Below, in pieces: positions 26,008-35,402 of a DNA stretch of 64,000 nucleotides (position 1 is the first letter of the stretch; each line of letters begins with the position of its first letter). The notes under the pieces were generated by a model that saw nothing but the letters and a program-made list of their open reading frames with translations, searched no databases and was not told the origin of the DNA. The stretch comes from an uncultured Paludibaculum sp. (GTDB taxonomy: Bacteria > Acidobacteriota > Terriglobia > Bryobacterales > Bryobacteraceae). The translations under genes and the position numbers were made by a program. Location: the NCBI RefSeq assembly GCF_963665245.1, contig NZ_OY762267.1, positions 1,984,001-2,048,000 on the forward strand, given 5' to 3'.

Positions 26008-28662
26008 CTAGAACAGGAAGCGGACACCCACCTGCAATTGCCGCGACGGGTCGCTATTCGCCAATCCGGCTGATGGCTGCAGGAACGAGGCCAACGGCAG
26101 CGCCGCGTTGCCATAGGTCGTGTTGACCTTCAGGAAGTTGGAGCGGTTCAACAAGTTGGTGCCTTCCACCCGAAACTCCGCACGGACTCGCTCCGTGATG
26201 GTGATCCGCTTTAGGAACGAAAGGTCGACCGTATTCTGATACGGTGCCCGGTAGCTGTTGCGGCCCAGGCCGACGGGCCGGTCCTGCACATTGCCGTCGC
26301 CGTTATTGTCGACGCCAGTCAGCGGGTTGACAGGCAGACCGGAAGCGGCGATGAGGAACGCGTTGAGCTGAATGCCGTACGGGAGCTCGTAAATCCCCTG
26401 GGCCGCGAAGCGGTGGCGCTGGAAGTAGTCGCTGGGCCCGCGTTCGTCGATGCTCCGGTTGCCCCAGTCGGAAGGTACCCCGGTATTGGCACCGCCGGTG
26501 AAGAAGACATAGGTGACGGAGGAGCTATAGAGGTAGTGCGCCGTCATCTGGAACCGCCGGGTGAAGCGCTTGGCGAGCTGCGCGTCAAAGGCGGTGTAGC
26601 GGCTGCTGCCCGTGTTCTCAAACTGCCCCACCGTCCGCACCGGCACGCCCGCGTAGGAGGTATAGGGCCGTGTGAGGTCGGCCGTAGCGGCCGTCCGGAC
26701 AAACTGGCTGGGTGCGTTGGCATCGAGCACGCGCAGTTGCTTGCGGCTCAGCATGTGGCTCGCGTTCACAGACAGCGTCCAGTCCCGGCCCAGCACCTGC
26801 TGCACGCCGAACGAAAACTGACCGGTATATGGATTCAAGCGGTCTTCGGGGAACACCGCCAGCGCGCGTCGGTCGCCCGCTCCAGTAGGTGGCGCGCTGA
26901 GCGAGTTAGGGAAAGTCGGGAAGCCAGCCGTACCGTAGGAGAGCGTGTAGGTCGCCTGCGGCGACCCGGGCCCCTGTTGCAGAGCGCCGCGCACCACCTG
27001 CATGAAGATCTGGTCGTAGTAGAGCCCGGCTCCGCCGCGGACGACGGTCCGCCCGGTGCCGAGGACATCCCAGGCAAAGCCGAAGCGCGGCGCAACATTA
27101 TTCAGATCTCCGGTCGTCGACTGGTAGTCGTAGCGCAGCCCGAGGTTCAGCGTAACCCGCGGCTTGATCCGCCAGTCGTCCTGTACGAAGGCCGAGGCCA
27201 GAGTGTCTCCATAGCGAACCGGGCCCGCGCCAAACGTCTGGGTGAACTGGACAGGAGTCTCGCCCACCTTCGGAGCCCCGGCGGCCATGCGGTAGCTGCC
27301 GTACAGGCTCGTCGAGATGTCACGGAATTTGTTGCGGATGAAGTCGCCACCCAGGCGCAACTGGTGCGCACCGAGTTGCCAGGAATAGACGTCGTTCGCC
27401 TGCCAGGTGACGACACGGGAATCGAAGTAGTCGGAGAGTCCTTCGGTGGAGTACGATGGGCGCACGATCTGCGTCTGCGGGTTCACCGCGTAGTAGGAGA
27501 GAGGCACGCTCTTGGACGAGCCCACACGCAGTTCATTCACACGGGTCGGCGCAAGAATCCAACGATGCGTGGCCTGGAAGCCATAGTTCTGGCCCGAATC
27601 GCGCCGGGCCGCACTGGGCTGCACGTATCCACCCACGGCATCATTGGAGTTGTCGCCCACTGAGCTATGGGCGTTGAGCCGCAGGTACAGCGATTGCGTA
27701 TCGCTCCAGCGCTTGTCCATATTGACGAGGCCGAACCACTGCTTCTGGTGACCCGGGTAGAAGGTGGGTACAGGGGACTGGATGAAGGCGCCGCGCGTCT
27801 GTTGGTTGCCTTCGACGCTCGCAAAGATGTGGAAGGTGGGGCTGATCGGCCCGCCGGCGGCCGCGCCCCACATGTGCCGTTCGTTAGGCAGGCGGAAACT
27901 GGAAACCGGTGGAGCCGCCTGCAGCCCGCTGGGCCGCAGGAAGTAGAACGACTCGCCGTGCCACGCATCCCCGCCCGTGCGGGTGATCGCCGAGATCACG
28001 CCCGCACTCGACCGGCCGAACTCGGCGCTGTACTGATTCACCAAGACCTTATACTCGGCGACGGAAGCGATGGACAGCACCTGTTGGGGCCCATTGCCCA
28101 ACGCCGGCTCGTAGTTGGAGAGACCGTCCATCTGGTACTGTGTGAAGCGGAAGAGCTGGCCGTTGATGGTGAGGCGGGTGCCGTAGATGCCGTCGGTGCC
28201 GAGGGAGCCGGTGTTGCGCACGCGCGGGTCGAGCATCGCAAAACGGTTGATGTCGCGGATGGAAGAAGGAAGCTCGGAGAGAGTGCGCGTATCGATGGCG
28301 GTGGATATCTCAGGATTGCTGTTCACCAGCGGGCTGGAATCGAGAACCGTCACGGTCTGGCGTAGCGGGTCGATCTCCATCTCGATGTCGAGGGGCTGAG
28401 TCAGATCGGCGACCGTGCCCGATGCCGCCTGGAATCCGTCGGCCGTGACCACCAATCGGCAACCCGATGTCAGTTGCGGCAGGCTGAATGCGCCACGCTC
28501 ATCCGTCGAGGCCGAAGCGCCGGTACACTCCGCTGTGACTTTGGCGGCCGAAATGCCGAGCCCTCCGCGCAGGTGAACCACGCCGCGCACCTCTGCGGGT
28601 TGCGCTGCGGCGATCAAGGGGAGCAGCAGAAGAGTGAAGACACACTTCACCTGTACGTTCAT
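26008..28662 (-). CDS. TonB-dependent outer-membrane receptor with carboxypeptidase-regulatory domain
   Basis: 884 residues. Signal peptide at about 1-20; then a CarboxypepD_reg-like beta-sandwich (RGVVHLRGGLGISAAKVTAEC to about residue 90), a plug domain (DTRTLSELPSSIRDINRFAMLDPRV, YQMDGLSN, YSAEFGRSSAGVISAITRTGGDAWHG), and a beta-barrel ending ...RQLQVGVRFLF with the terminal aromatic. This is the Oar-like type frequent in Acidobacteria. The companion PepSY protein suggests ferric-chelate import, but the plug type also occurs with sugar ligands. Confidence 0.92.
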   Translation of the reverse strand: MNVQVKCVFTLLLLPLIAAAQPAEVRGVVHLRGGLGISAAKVTAECTGASASTDERGAFSLPQLTSGCRLVVTADGFQAASGTVADLTQPLDIEMEIDPLRQTVTVLDSSPLVNSNPEISTAIDTRTLSELPSSIRDINRFAMLDPRVRNTGSLGTDGIYGTRLTINGQLFRFTQYQMDGLSNYEPALGNGPQQVLSIASVAEYKVLVNQYSAEFGRSSAGVISAITRTGGDAWHGESFYFLRPSGLQAAPPVSSFRLPNERHMWGAAAGGPISPTFHIFASVEGNQQTRGAFIQSPVPTFYPGHQKQWFGLVNMDKRWSDTQSLYLRLNAHSSVGDNSNDAVGGYVQPSAARRDSGQNYGFQATHRWILAPTRVNELRVGSSKSVPLSYYAVNPQTQIVRPSYSTEGLSDYFDSRVVTWQANDVYSWQLGAHQLRLGGDFIRNKFRDISTSLYGSYRMAAGAPKVGETPVQFTQTFGAGPVRYGDTLASAFVQDDWRIKPRVTLNLGLRYDYQSTTGDLNNVAPRFGFAWDVLGTGRTVVRGGAGLYYDQIFMQVVRGALQQGPGSPQATYTLSYGTAGFPTFPNSLSAPPTGAGDRRALAVFPEDRLNPYTGQFSFGVQQVLGRDWTLSVNASHMLSRKQLRVLDANAPSQFVRTAATADLTRPYTSYAGVPVRTVGQFENTGSSRYTAFDAQLAKRFTRRFQMTAHYLYSSSVTYVFFTGGANTGVPSDWGNRSIDERGPSDYFQRHRFAAQGIYELPYGIQLNAFLIAASGLPVNPLTGVDNNGDGNVQDRPVGLGRNSYRAPYQNTVDLSFLKRITITERVRAEFRVEGTNLLNRSNFLKVNTTYGNAALPLASFLQPSAGLANSDPSRQLQVGVRFLF

Positions 28663-28739
28663 TGCGGGCTCTCTTTCTATCGGCCGGGCGTGGGAGAAAC
28701 AGGGACGATCCCGGACTCGTTTAGCAACTCACTTGCAAA

Positions 28740-28767
28740 TATATAGTATACACAACTCGTCCGTCAA
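28740..28767 (-). promoter_or_regulatory. Promoter of the TonB receptor/PepSY operon
   Basis: On the minus strand TTGACG (28767-28762) is followed by a 16-bp spacer and TATATA (28745-28740) in an AT-rich island about 75 bp before the receptor start. No clear Fur box was seen. The same island could also serve the divergent gene at 28887. Confidence 0.5.
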
Positions 28768-28886
28768 TCTAAAATGAGACCGGAATGTCTCGTTTCCGCG
28801 CCTTCGCCCCAAGCTCACCTGAAAGTCATTTGCTTCCCGGCACACCCAATCGCAGGCGTCCGCGCCTTCGCGTACAATTTAGACGC

Positions 28887-30068
28887 ATGATCATCGAACG
28901 GATCGATACGGCCCAGGTAGCTCCGCGCTGGGGACTGTTGCGTGTGTTGACCCGTGAAGGCGCCGAAGGTTTCGGCGAGTTCACGGTGGAAGGGCAGATC
29001 GGGGCCGCCGAAGCGGCGGTACGTCAGTTCGCCGAGGAGTTCATCGGCCGCGACTCCGGCGAAATCAAGCGGCTTGTCCGCGGCGCCTACGACCGCAACT
29101 TCTACCACGGTGGCGCTCATTATATGAGTGCGCTGGGGGGCATCGAAATCGCGCTGTGGGATCTCGCTGGAAAAGCAGCTAACCAGCCCATACACAAGCT
29201 ACTGGGCGGCAAGGTGCGCGATCGTGTGAAGGTGTACCGGTGGGCGGGGGGCAACAACAATGCCCCAGGCGCGGCCGCCGAAGAGGCGGCGAAAGTTGTC
29301 GCCGAGGGTGCCCGCGCCATCAAGATGAATGCCTGCCCTCCGCTCGCCGCCATCGACACATATGGCGGCATCCGCGCCGCCGTTGCTCGCGCCGAAGCCG
29401 TCCGCGAGGCCGTTGGGACGGAGGTCGAAATCGCCTTCGACTTCCATGGCCGCTGCAATGTACCGATGGCCCGCAAGCTGGCGAAGGAACTGGAATTTGC
29501 CAAGCCGCTGTTCTATGAGGAGCCGGTCCGGCCGGACTACAACCGCTGGCTGGCGGAGGTTGCCAGCATCACACACGTCCCCATCGCGACCGGCGAGCGC
29601 ATGTGTACCGTGGCCGAGTTCAGCGACGTGGTCGCCGCGCGTGGCGCGCACATTCTGCAACCCGATGTCGTTCACATCGGCGGGATCGCGAACACGGCGG
29701 AGGTCGGAGCCTTGGCGGAAGCCAACGGCATCGCCCTCGCGCCCCATTGCCCGCTGTCTCCCATCGCCTTCATGGCCTGCCTCCACGTGGTGGTGCAATG
29801 CCGCGCGGGCTGGATCCTGGAATGGTCCAAAGGCATCCACTACAACGCCAGTGGCGCGACGGGCGATGTCGACCCGTGGCTCCGCTACCTGGACGAGCGC
29901 GATTGGTCCATGTTCGAAGTGGATGCCGACGGCCATCTGACGGTGCCGGAAGGACCCGGCCTGGGCATCCGCGTGAACTGGGCCGAAGTCGAGAAGGCCG
30001 CGCGGACGAAGGTCACTTGGCGGGACGAGTTGATGCATCTGCCCGACGGCACGGTTTCGAACTGGTAG
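28887..30068 (+). CDS. Mandelate racemase/muconate lactonizing family; D-galactonate dehydratase-like
   Basis: 393 residues from ATG at 28887; the frame is open further upstream, but the enolase-superfamily N-terminus starts with MIIERIDTAQV. Visible features are KMNACPPL, metal ligands in FDFHGRCN, EEPVRPDY and ATGERMC, catalytic-side APHCPLSPIA and a C-terminal LPDGTVSNW tail that recalls DgoD. It would dehydrate an acid sugar such as D-galactonate to a 2-keto-3-deoxy acid. It sits 48 bp upstream of an oxidoreductase that could act on a related sugar. Substrate is inferred only. Confidence 0.85.
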   Translation: MIIERIDTAQVAPRWGLLRVLTREGAEGFGEFTVEGQIGAAEAAVRQFAEEFIGRDSGEIKRLVRGAYDRNFYHGGAHYMSALGGIEIALWDLAGKAANQPIHKLLGGKVRDRVKVYRWAGGNNNAPGAAAEEAAKVVAEGARAIKMNACPPLAAIDTYGGIRAAVARAEAVREAVGTEVEIAFDFHGRCNVPMARKLAKELEFAKPLFYEEPVRPDYNRWLAEVASITHVPIATGERMCTVAEFSDVVAARGAHILQPDVVHIGGIANTAEVGALAEANGIALAPHCPLSPIAFMACLHVVVQCRAGWILEWSKGIHYNASGATGDVDPWLRYLDERDWSMFEVDADGHLTVPEGPGLGIRVNWAEVEKAARTKVTWRDELMHLPDGTVSNW

Positions 30069-30116
30069 TGAGCGTGGCTTGACATTACAAAGGCGGCTGG
30101 ATAGCTTCTGGTCAGT

Positions 30117-31337
30117 ATGAATCGCCGCCTTTTTCTCGCAACCGCCTTGTCGTCATCTCGGATATTCGGGGCGAATGATCGTCTTCGACTCGGTTTCATT
30201 GGCCTGAGCGGGCGCGCCCGCTGGCTGCTGAAGAATGAGAAGTTCCCCGGCGCGGAGATTGTGGCCTTGGCCGACTGCTATCTGCGGCAGTGCGACCTGG
30301 CGGCGGCGATCCAGCCGGAGTTCGAGCGCTGCACGAAATACCAGGACTACCGCAAGCTGCTCGACAAGGAGAAGCTGGACGCGGTTTTTATCGAGACGAC
30401 AACCCATGCCCGGGCGCTGATTGCGATTCATGCGATGCAGGCAGGGCTCGACGTGTATGCGGAAAAGCCCCTGACCCTGACCATCGAGGAAGGCCAAGTG
30501 CTGGTGCGGGCCGTGGACAAGTACAAGCGCGTGCTGCAGACGGGCACGCAACAGCGGTCCATTCCCATCAACGCATGGGCCAGCAAGTTCATTCGCGAGG
30601 GTGGACTGGGCAAGGTGGAACAGGTGATCGCCTGCAACTTTGAACCACCAAAACAGTGGACGCCGAGACCCGGGCAACCGGTACCCGATGGAATGGATTG
30701 GGATCTATGGTGTAACCAGACCGAACTCCGCCCGTATCATGAAGAGCTGCGCGGCCGGTGGGCATGGTACTGGGACTACGACGGCGGCGGGCAGAGCTGG
30801 GGCGTGAGCGGATGGGGCACGCATGCGTTGGACCAGGTACAGTGCGCGCTGGGCACGGATACGACGGGTCCGGTGGAGATCTGGCTGGAGGGCGAAGGCA
30901 AGGAAACCGCGGTAATGATGAAGTACGCCTCCGGCACGGTGCTGAAGATGAATGGCAAGCCGCGGCCAGATCATTCGGACCTGGGCGCGATTTTCGTCGG
31001 TGAGAAAGGCAAGCTGGAGATCAAACGTGGCTCGTTGGTGGCTGACCCCATCGACCTGGTGAAGGACGCGCCGCCCAATACGGAGGAAGGCCCGGGAGAG
31101 AACCGTTTCCATATTGAGAATTTCCTCGACTGCATCCGCACCAGGAAGCAGCCGAATGCCTGGGTGCAGGCGGGTCACCGATCGACCAGCGTGTGTCACC
31201 TGACGAACATCTGCCGGGAGCTGGGACGCAAGCTCAGGTGGGATCCGGTGGCCGAACAGTTCGTTGACGACCCGGAAGCCTCACGGAAACTGGCGCGTCC
31301 ACGACGCAAAGGCTACGAGCTTCCGAGGATCGTTTAG
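30117..31337 (+). CDS. Gfo/Idh/MocA family oxidoreductase (Tat-like signal)
   Basis: 406 residues. The N-terminus MNRRLFLATALSSSR resembles a twin-arginine leader, common for acidobacterial and planctomycete members. The NAD(P)-binding fold (LRLGFIGLSGRARWLL), AEKPLTLTIEEG with the EKP motif, and the C-terminal HIENFLDCIRTRKQPNAWVQAGHRS pattern identify the family. The GxGxxG is degenerate (GLSGRA). Substrate is probably a sugar or inositol. It is 48 bp after the galactonate-dehydratase-like gene, same strand. Confidence 0.88.
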   Translation: MNRRLFLATALSSSRIFGANDRLRLGFIGLSGRARWLLKNEKFPGAEIVALADCYLRQCDLAAAIQPEFERCTKYQDYRKLLDKEKLDAVFIETTTHARALIAIHAMQAGLDVYAEKPLTLTIEEGQVLVRAVDKYKRVLQTGTQQRSIPINAWASKFIREGGLGKVEQVIACNFEPPKQWTPRPGQPVPDGMDWDLWCNQTELRPYHEELRGRWAWYWDYDGGGQSWGVSGWGTHALDQVQCALGTDTTGPVEIWLEGEGKETAVMMKYASGTVLKMNGKPRPDHSDLGAIFVGEKGKLEIKRGSLVADPIDLVKDAPPNTEEGPGENRFHIENFLDCIRTRKQPNAWVQAGHRSTSVCHLTNICRELGRKLRWDPVAEQFVDDPEASRKLARPRRKGYELPRIV

Positions 31338-31387
31338 GCCCACGCGGGCCGCAGCGCAGCGGCGGGAGCGCGCTACACTAACTCACT

Positions 31388-32806
31388 ATGCGTGTTGTGG
31401 GACCAAGAGCCTTGGCTCGCCATCACGAAGAGCTACTCTTCCGGCGGGCCTATCCCTCCTCAGAGGCCGAGGCACATTCAGCGGATGAACAGTTGTCGCG
31501 AATCGAGGCGGCCGTGCGGGCGCTGCGGGCGGCCGGCAAGGACCTGACTGCGCTGGAGGAGTACGAGGTGTCCGGGATGGCGGGGTCCGGCATCACCGCC
31601 GTGTTCAGCTACGGAGTGGCGCGACACCTGCTGAGGGCTCACGGCGATAGCGTGGACATCGAGTGGGACGCGTACGACCCATGGGATCCACTGGGCCGAC
31701 TGCTGCCGCAACTGCTGCCACTCTCGGCGGAGGATGCCCTTGTGGAAGCGCACGTACCCTACCGCGACTGGGTGCATGCGGCAGCCGGGACACGGTCCGA
31801 CCTGGCCTGGCTGATTGGGGCGATCGACCGGCGGTGGAGCGGCGTGCGGCAGCGTGCTGAGCGCTATGACGCGCTACAGATTCCGCTGCGCTGGAACTTC
31901 GGTTCGTCGACAGCGACACGCACTCTGATGCGGCTGCCCGGCAAGGGGCTATTTCTGCACACGGAACCGTATCTCACGCGGAAGGACGTGTCGCTGGATG
32001 CGATCCCCGGGCAGGCGCCACTACCCATACGGAAGCTGCCGCGGGCGTGCGGCGACGTGATGCTGGCGCTGGCGCGGGATACGTCTGCGGTGCGCTATCG
32101 CGAGTTGCACGGATTCACCTGGGGCGACTCGAGGCACGTCTATGAGATCGATGCGGGGCGGGGGCTGACGTTTTACTTCTCGGGACTGCTGCCAGCGTAC
32201 AGGCTGCCGCTGCGGGCGTGCCATTCGATGTCGCTGTGGAAGAACGGCGTCCCTGTGGGGTATTTCGAAGGGCTGTCGCTGTTCGAGCGGATGGAGGCGG
32301 GCTTCAACCTCTATTACACGTTCCGGGCAGGCGAGACGGCGTACCTGTATACGAAGGTGCTGCAGGCGTGCCACCAGATGCTGGGCGTGACGACATTCGT
32401 GCTGGACCCATACCAGGTGGGGCACGAGAACGAGGAGGGGCTGGAGTCGGGGGCGTTCTGGTTCTACCGGAAGCTCGGATACCGATCGACGGATGCGGCG
32501 ACTGGCGCGTTGATCGCGAAGGAAGAGGGACGGATTAAGAAAGACGCGCAGTATCGGACTCCGGTGGAGACGCTGACGCGGTTGGTGGCGGCTCCGATGG
32601 TGTATGAGCTGCCGGGCCATGAGACCGGGGACTGGGATCAGTTCCAATTGAGACGGCTGGGGCTCAGGACAGCGGATGGCAGGGCGCCGAAACTGCCGCG
32701 CACGCTGGCTAAGGCCAAGGCGGCGCCGGAGGAGATTCAGTATCTCGAGCTGATGCGGAAGAACGCACGCCTCCGCCAGCAAATCCTCGACCTCGGCCGG
32801 CCGTGA
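31388..32806 (+). CDS. Conserved protein of unknown function
   Basis: 472 residues, no signal peptide or membrane helix. The C-terminal half has a segment (LDPYQVGHENEEGLESGAFWFYRKLGYRS) resembling the acceptor-side strand and helix of GNAT-like proteins (AFWFY.KLG), but no acetyl-CoA motif is certain. The N-terminal half is Leu/Arg-rich and helical. It is 51 bp after the oxidoreductase and convergent with ccoI (30 bp). I can describe it but not name it. Confidence 0.7.
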   Translation: MRVVGPRALARHHEELLFRRAYPSSEAEAHSADEQLSRIEAAVRALRAAGKDLTALEEYEVSGMAGSGITAVFSYGVARHLLRAHGDSVDIEWDAYDPWDPLGRLLPQLLPLSAEDALVEAHVPYRDWVHAAAGTRSDLAWLIGAIDRRWSGVRQRAERYDALQIPLRWNFGSSTATRTLMRLPGKGLFLHTEPYLTRKDVSLDAIPGQAPLPIRKLPRACGDVMLALARDTSAVRYRELHGFTWGDSRHVYEIDAGRGLTFYFSGLLPAYRLPLRACHSMSLWKNGVPVGYFEGLSLFERMEAGFNLYYTFRAGETAYLYTKVLQACHQMLGVTTFVLDPYQVGHENEEGLESGAFWFYRKLGYRSTDAATGALIAKEEGRIKKDAQYRTPVETLTRLVAAPMVYELPGHETGDWDQFQLRRLGLRTADGRAPKLPRTLAKAKAAPEEIQYLELMRKNARLRQQILDLGRP

Positions 32807-32835
32807 GCGGTTGACCAAGGGCTCACAGTCCAGTT

Positions 32836-35226
32836 TCAGTCGTGGGCGATGGCGTTGCGGAGGCGGAAGGAGTTGCCGATGACGCAGAGGCTGGAGAGGA
32901 CCATGGCTCCGGCGGCGAGGATCGGATTGAGCACGCCCGTGATGGCAAGCGTGATGCCGGCGGCGTTATAGAAGAAGGCCCAGAAGAGGTTCTGGCGGAC
33001 AACGCGGAGAGTGGCGCGGGCGATCTCGACAACCACCGAGAGGTGGGCCAGGGAGTTGGACATGAGGACGACGGGGGCGGCCTGCATGGCGAGGTCGGCT
33101 CCGGAGCCGAGGGCGATGCCGAGGTCGGCCGCGGCGAGGGCCGGTGCGTCGTTGACGCCGTCGCCCACCATGGCCACTTTGCGGCCTTCCGTCTTCAGTT
33201 CGTCGATGAACGCTTTCTTGCCATCGGGGAGAACGGCCCCGCGGAAACTGCCGGCTCCGATGGCGCCGGCGACCCACTGAGTGGTCTCGACCGCGTCACC
33301 GGAAAGCAGGAGAGTGGCGATGTGGTGCTCTTTCAGACTGAGAAGGGTGTCGCGGGCATCGGCCCGGATGCGGTCTCCGAAGGCGATGGCTCCAATGACC
33401 TGGTTGTTCTCGGAGACGAAGGCTACCGTGGCTCCAGTGGTTTCCCATTGTTGAGCGAACTCGTTCATCGAGTCCGGGATGGACTGGTTGGGGAGCAGAG
33501 CGCGATTGCCGATGGCGAGAGTCCGGCCGTCGACCTGGCCGCTGATGCCCTGCCCTTTGTGAACGATGACCGCGGTGGCATCCGGCAGGGATGAGGCACC
33601 GGCCCGGCGAACGACCGCCCGAGCTAGCGGGTGCTCAGAGAAAGCTTCGAGGGCGGCTAGAGGGGCGAACGGCAGGGTGGCGGGCAGGCAGTCGAGCACG
33701 TTGAAGTCGCCTTCGGTGACGGTGCCGGTTTTGTCGAGGACGAGGACATCGATGTTGCCGATCTGTTCGAGAACGGCGGCGTCGCGGATGAGGATGCCGC
33801 GGCGGGAGGCAGCTCCGACGGCGGCGGTGATGGCGAGAGGGGTGGCAATGCCGAGGGCACACGGGCAGGCGATGACTAGGACGGCGATAGCGCGCATCAG
33901 GGCATCGGAGGCAGTCGCTCCGGCCATCAGCCAGCCGGTGAGGGTCATGAGGGCGACGGCGATGGTGGCGGGCACGAAGACGCGCGAGACCTTGTCCACG
34001 GTGCGCTCGATGGGCGCGCGGCTGGCCATGGCCTGTTCGACGGAGCGGATGATGTGGTGGAGGGTGCTGTCTCCGGCGGTGCGGAGCGCGCGAATGCGAA
34101 GGACGCTGCCGCCGTTGAGGCTGCCGGCGATGACGTTGTCGCCTGGAGCCTTGGGACGAGGCGCGGACTCGCCTGTGAGGATGGATTCGTCGACATCGGA
34201 ATCGCCTTCGACGACCGAGCCGTCAGCGGGGATCCTCTCACCGGCCTTGACGACGAAGAGGGAGCCGGGCTGGAGGGCATCAATGGAGACGAAGGATTCG
34301 CGGCCGTCGTTGAGGATGCGCGCCTTGCTGGGCATCATGCGGTAGAGGGCGGTAATGGCCTGGGTGGTGCGCTCCTTGGCTCCGCGTTCGAGGAGTTTGC
34401 CGAGCAGGACGAGCGTGATGATGGCGCAGGCGGTGTCGAAGTAGAAGTGACGGCCCCCGACGGCGGCCTGGGCGCAACTGTAGCCGAAGGCGGCCAGGAT
34501 GCCGAGGGCGAGGAGGGCTTCCATGCGAAGGGTGAACGCCTTCAGGCCGAGAAACGCGACACGCAGGATAGGCCAGGCGGAATAGAAGACGGCAGGCAGC
34601 GTGAGCCCGGCCAGCGCGAGGGGCACGATGCGGCGGGCGGTGTCGGAGATGCTTTCCCAGTAGCTGGCATAGATCACCAGGCTGAGGAGCATGACGTTCA
34701 TCCAGAGGAAGGCGGCGATGCCGATGCGGAGGAGGAGGTCACGCTTTTCACCGCGGTCGCGAGCGGTTTCGCCGGAGTACTCCGAGGCTTTGTAGCCGAG
34801 GGCCTCGACGCGGCTGGCAATGCGGCCGGGCGGGAGGAACTGGGGACAGTAGCGGACCTTCAGGAGGTCGGAGGCGAAGAGGACTTTGGCGGAGACGATG
34901 CCCTGCTCGGAAGCCAGGGCATGCTCGATGAGCCAGCCACAGGAGGAGCACCAGAGGCCGGAGAGACGGTAGGTGGATTCGCGGGTTTCGGCGCCTGCGG
35001 GGATTTCGACGTGCGCGGCCCGGCTGTTCGAGATGAGTCCGAGGCGGAGGCTTTCGCGGTAGACCTCACTGTTGCGGAAGTCCTCTCCGCTTGCGATGAC
35101 GCCGCTTTCGGACAGGATCGTGTACACGTTGAGGCAGCCCTGGCAGCAGAAGGCGCGTTCAGTGTCAGCGACCTGAAGACGGAGCGGTTGCGGGCCCGCC
35201 GGGAGGCCGCAGAGATCGCAGTTCAT
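32836..35226 (-). CDS. ccoI: CcoI-type copper-transporting P-type ATPase
   Basis: 796 residues. The N-terminal CDLCG...FCCQGC zinc-ribbon-like metal site and GLWCSSCGWLIEHAL (HMA-like) precede about eight membrane helices. P1B-ATPase motifs: TGES in ESILTGESAPR, CPC in VIACPCALGIATPLAI, DKTGT phosphorylation site, HP in EHPLARA, and GDGVNDAPAL. CcoI (FixI) delivers copper to the CcoN subunit during cbb3 oxidase assembly. Its ATG overlaps the stop of the upstream micro-gene by one base (TGATG). It is the last gene of the respiratory cluster and is convergent with 31388-32806. Confidence 0.92.
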   Translation of the reverse strand: MNCDLCGLPAGPQPLRLQVADTERAFCCQGCLNVYTILSESGVIASGEDFRNSEVYRESLRLGLISNSRAAHVEIPAGAETRESTYRLSGLWCSSCGWLIEHALASEQGIVSAKVLFASDLLKVRYCPQFLPPGRIASRVEALGYKASEYSGETARDRGEKRDLLLRIGIAAFLWMNVMLLSLVIYASYWESISDTARRIVPLALAGLTLPAVFYSAWPILRVAFLGLKAFTLRMEALLALGILAAFGYSCAQAAVGGRHFYFDTACAIITLVLLGKLLERGAKERTTQAITALYRMMPSKARILNDGRESFVSIDALQPGSLFVVKAGERIPADGSVVEGDSDVDESILTGESAPRPKAPGDNVIAGSLNGGSVLRIRALRTAGDSTLHHIIRSVEQAMASRAPIERTVDKVSRVFVPATIAVALMTLTGWLMAGATASDALMRAIAVLVIACPCALGIATPLAITAAVGAASRRGILIRDAAVLEQIGNIDVLVLDKTGTVTEGDFNVLDCLPATLPFAPLAALEAFSEHPLARAVVRRAGASSLPDATAVIVHKGQGISGQVDGRTLAIGNRALLPNQSIPDSMNEFAQQWETTGATVAFVSENNQVIGAIAFGDRIRADARDTLLSLKEHHIATLLLSGDAVETTQWVAGAIGAGSFRGAVLPDGKKAFIDELKTEGRKVAMVGDGVNDAPALAAADLGIALGSGADLAMQAAPVVLMSNSLAHLSVVVEIARATLRVVRQNLFWAFFYNAAGITLAITGVLNPILAAGAMVLSSLCVIGNSFRLRNAIAHD

Positions 35227-35402
35227 CAGCGGGCCGAGCCGTGGCCACCTGAGCGGTAGTTGCCGTGGTCGTCGAGGATGACGGGGTCAGCTTCGCGGGC
35301 AATGAGGTAAGTGGCGATGAGGATCCCGACGAAGGCGACCATGATGAAGCCCAGGAACTTGGGCAGGAAGGGCCAGCCGGAATGAGGTGGTTTCGGGGTC
35401 AT
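35226..35402 (-). CDS. FixH/CcoH-like single-helix micro-protein
   Basis: 58 residues. One membrane helix (FLGFIMVAFVGILIATYLIA) and a short tail ADPVILDDHGNYRSGGHGS. Position between ccoG and ccoI is that of ccoH (fixH); the start resembles the helix-plus-DPG/DDY region of FixH, but the rest (about 100 residues) is missing, so it may be a minimised form. Its start ATG overlaps the ccoG stop (ATGA) and its stop overlaps the ccoI start (TGATG). The tight coupling argues for a real gene. Too short for many gene callers. Confidence 0.7.
   Translation of the reverse strand: MTPKPPHSGWPFLPKFLGFIMVAFVGILIATYLIAREADPVILDDHGNYRSGGHGSAR

Noticed and set aside
26413..27663. A 416-residue open frame antisense to the TonB receptor
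   Set aside because: No motif, no ribosome binding site, and the receptor on the other strand is certain.
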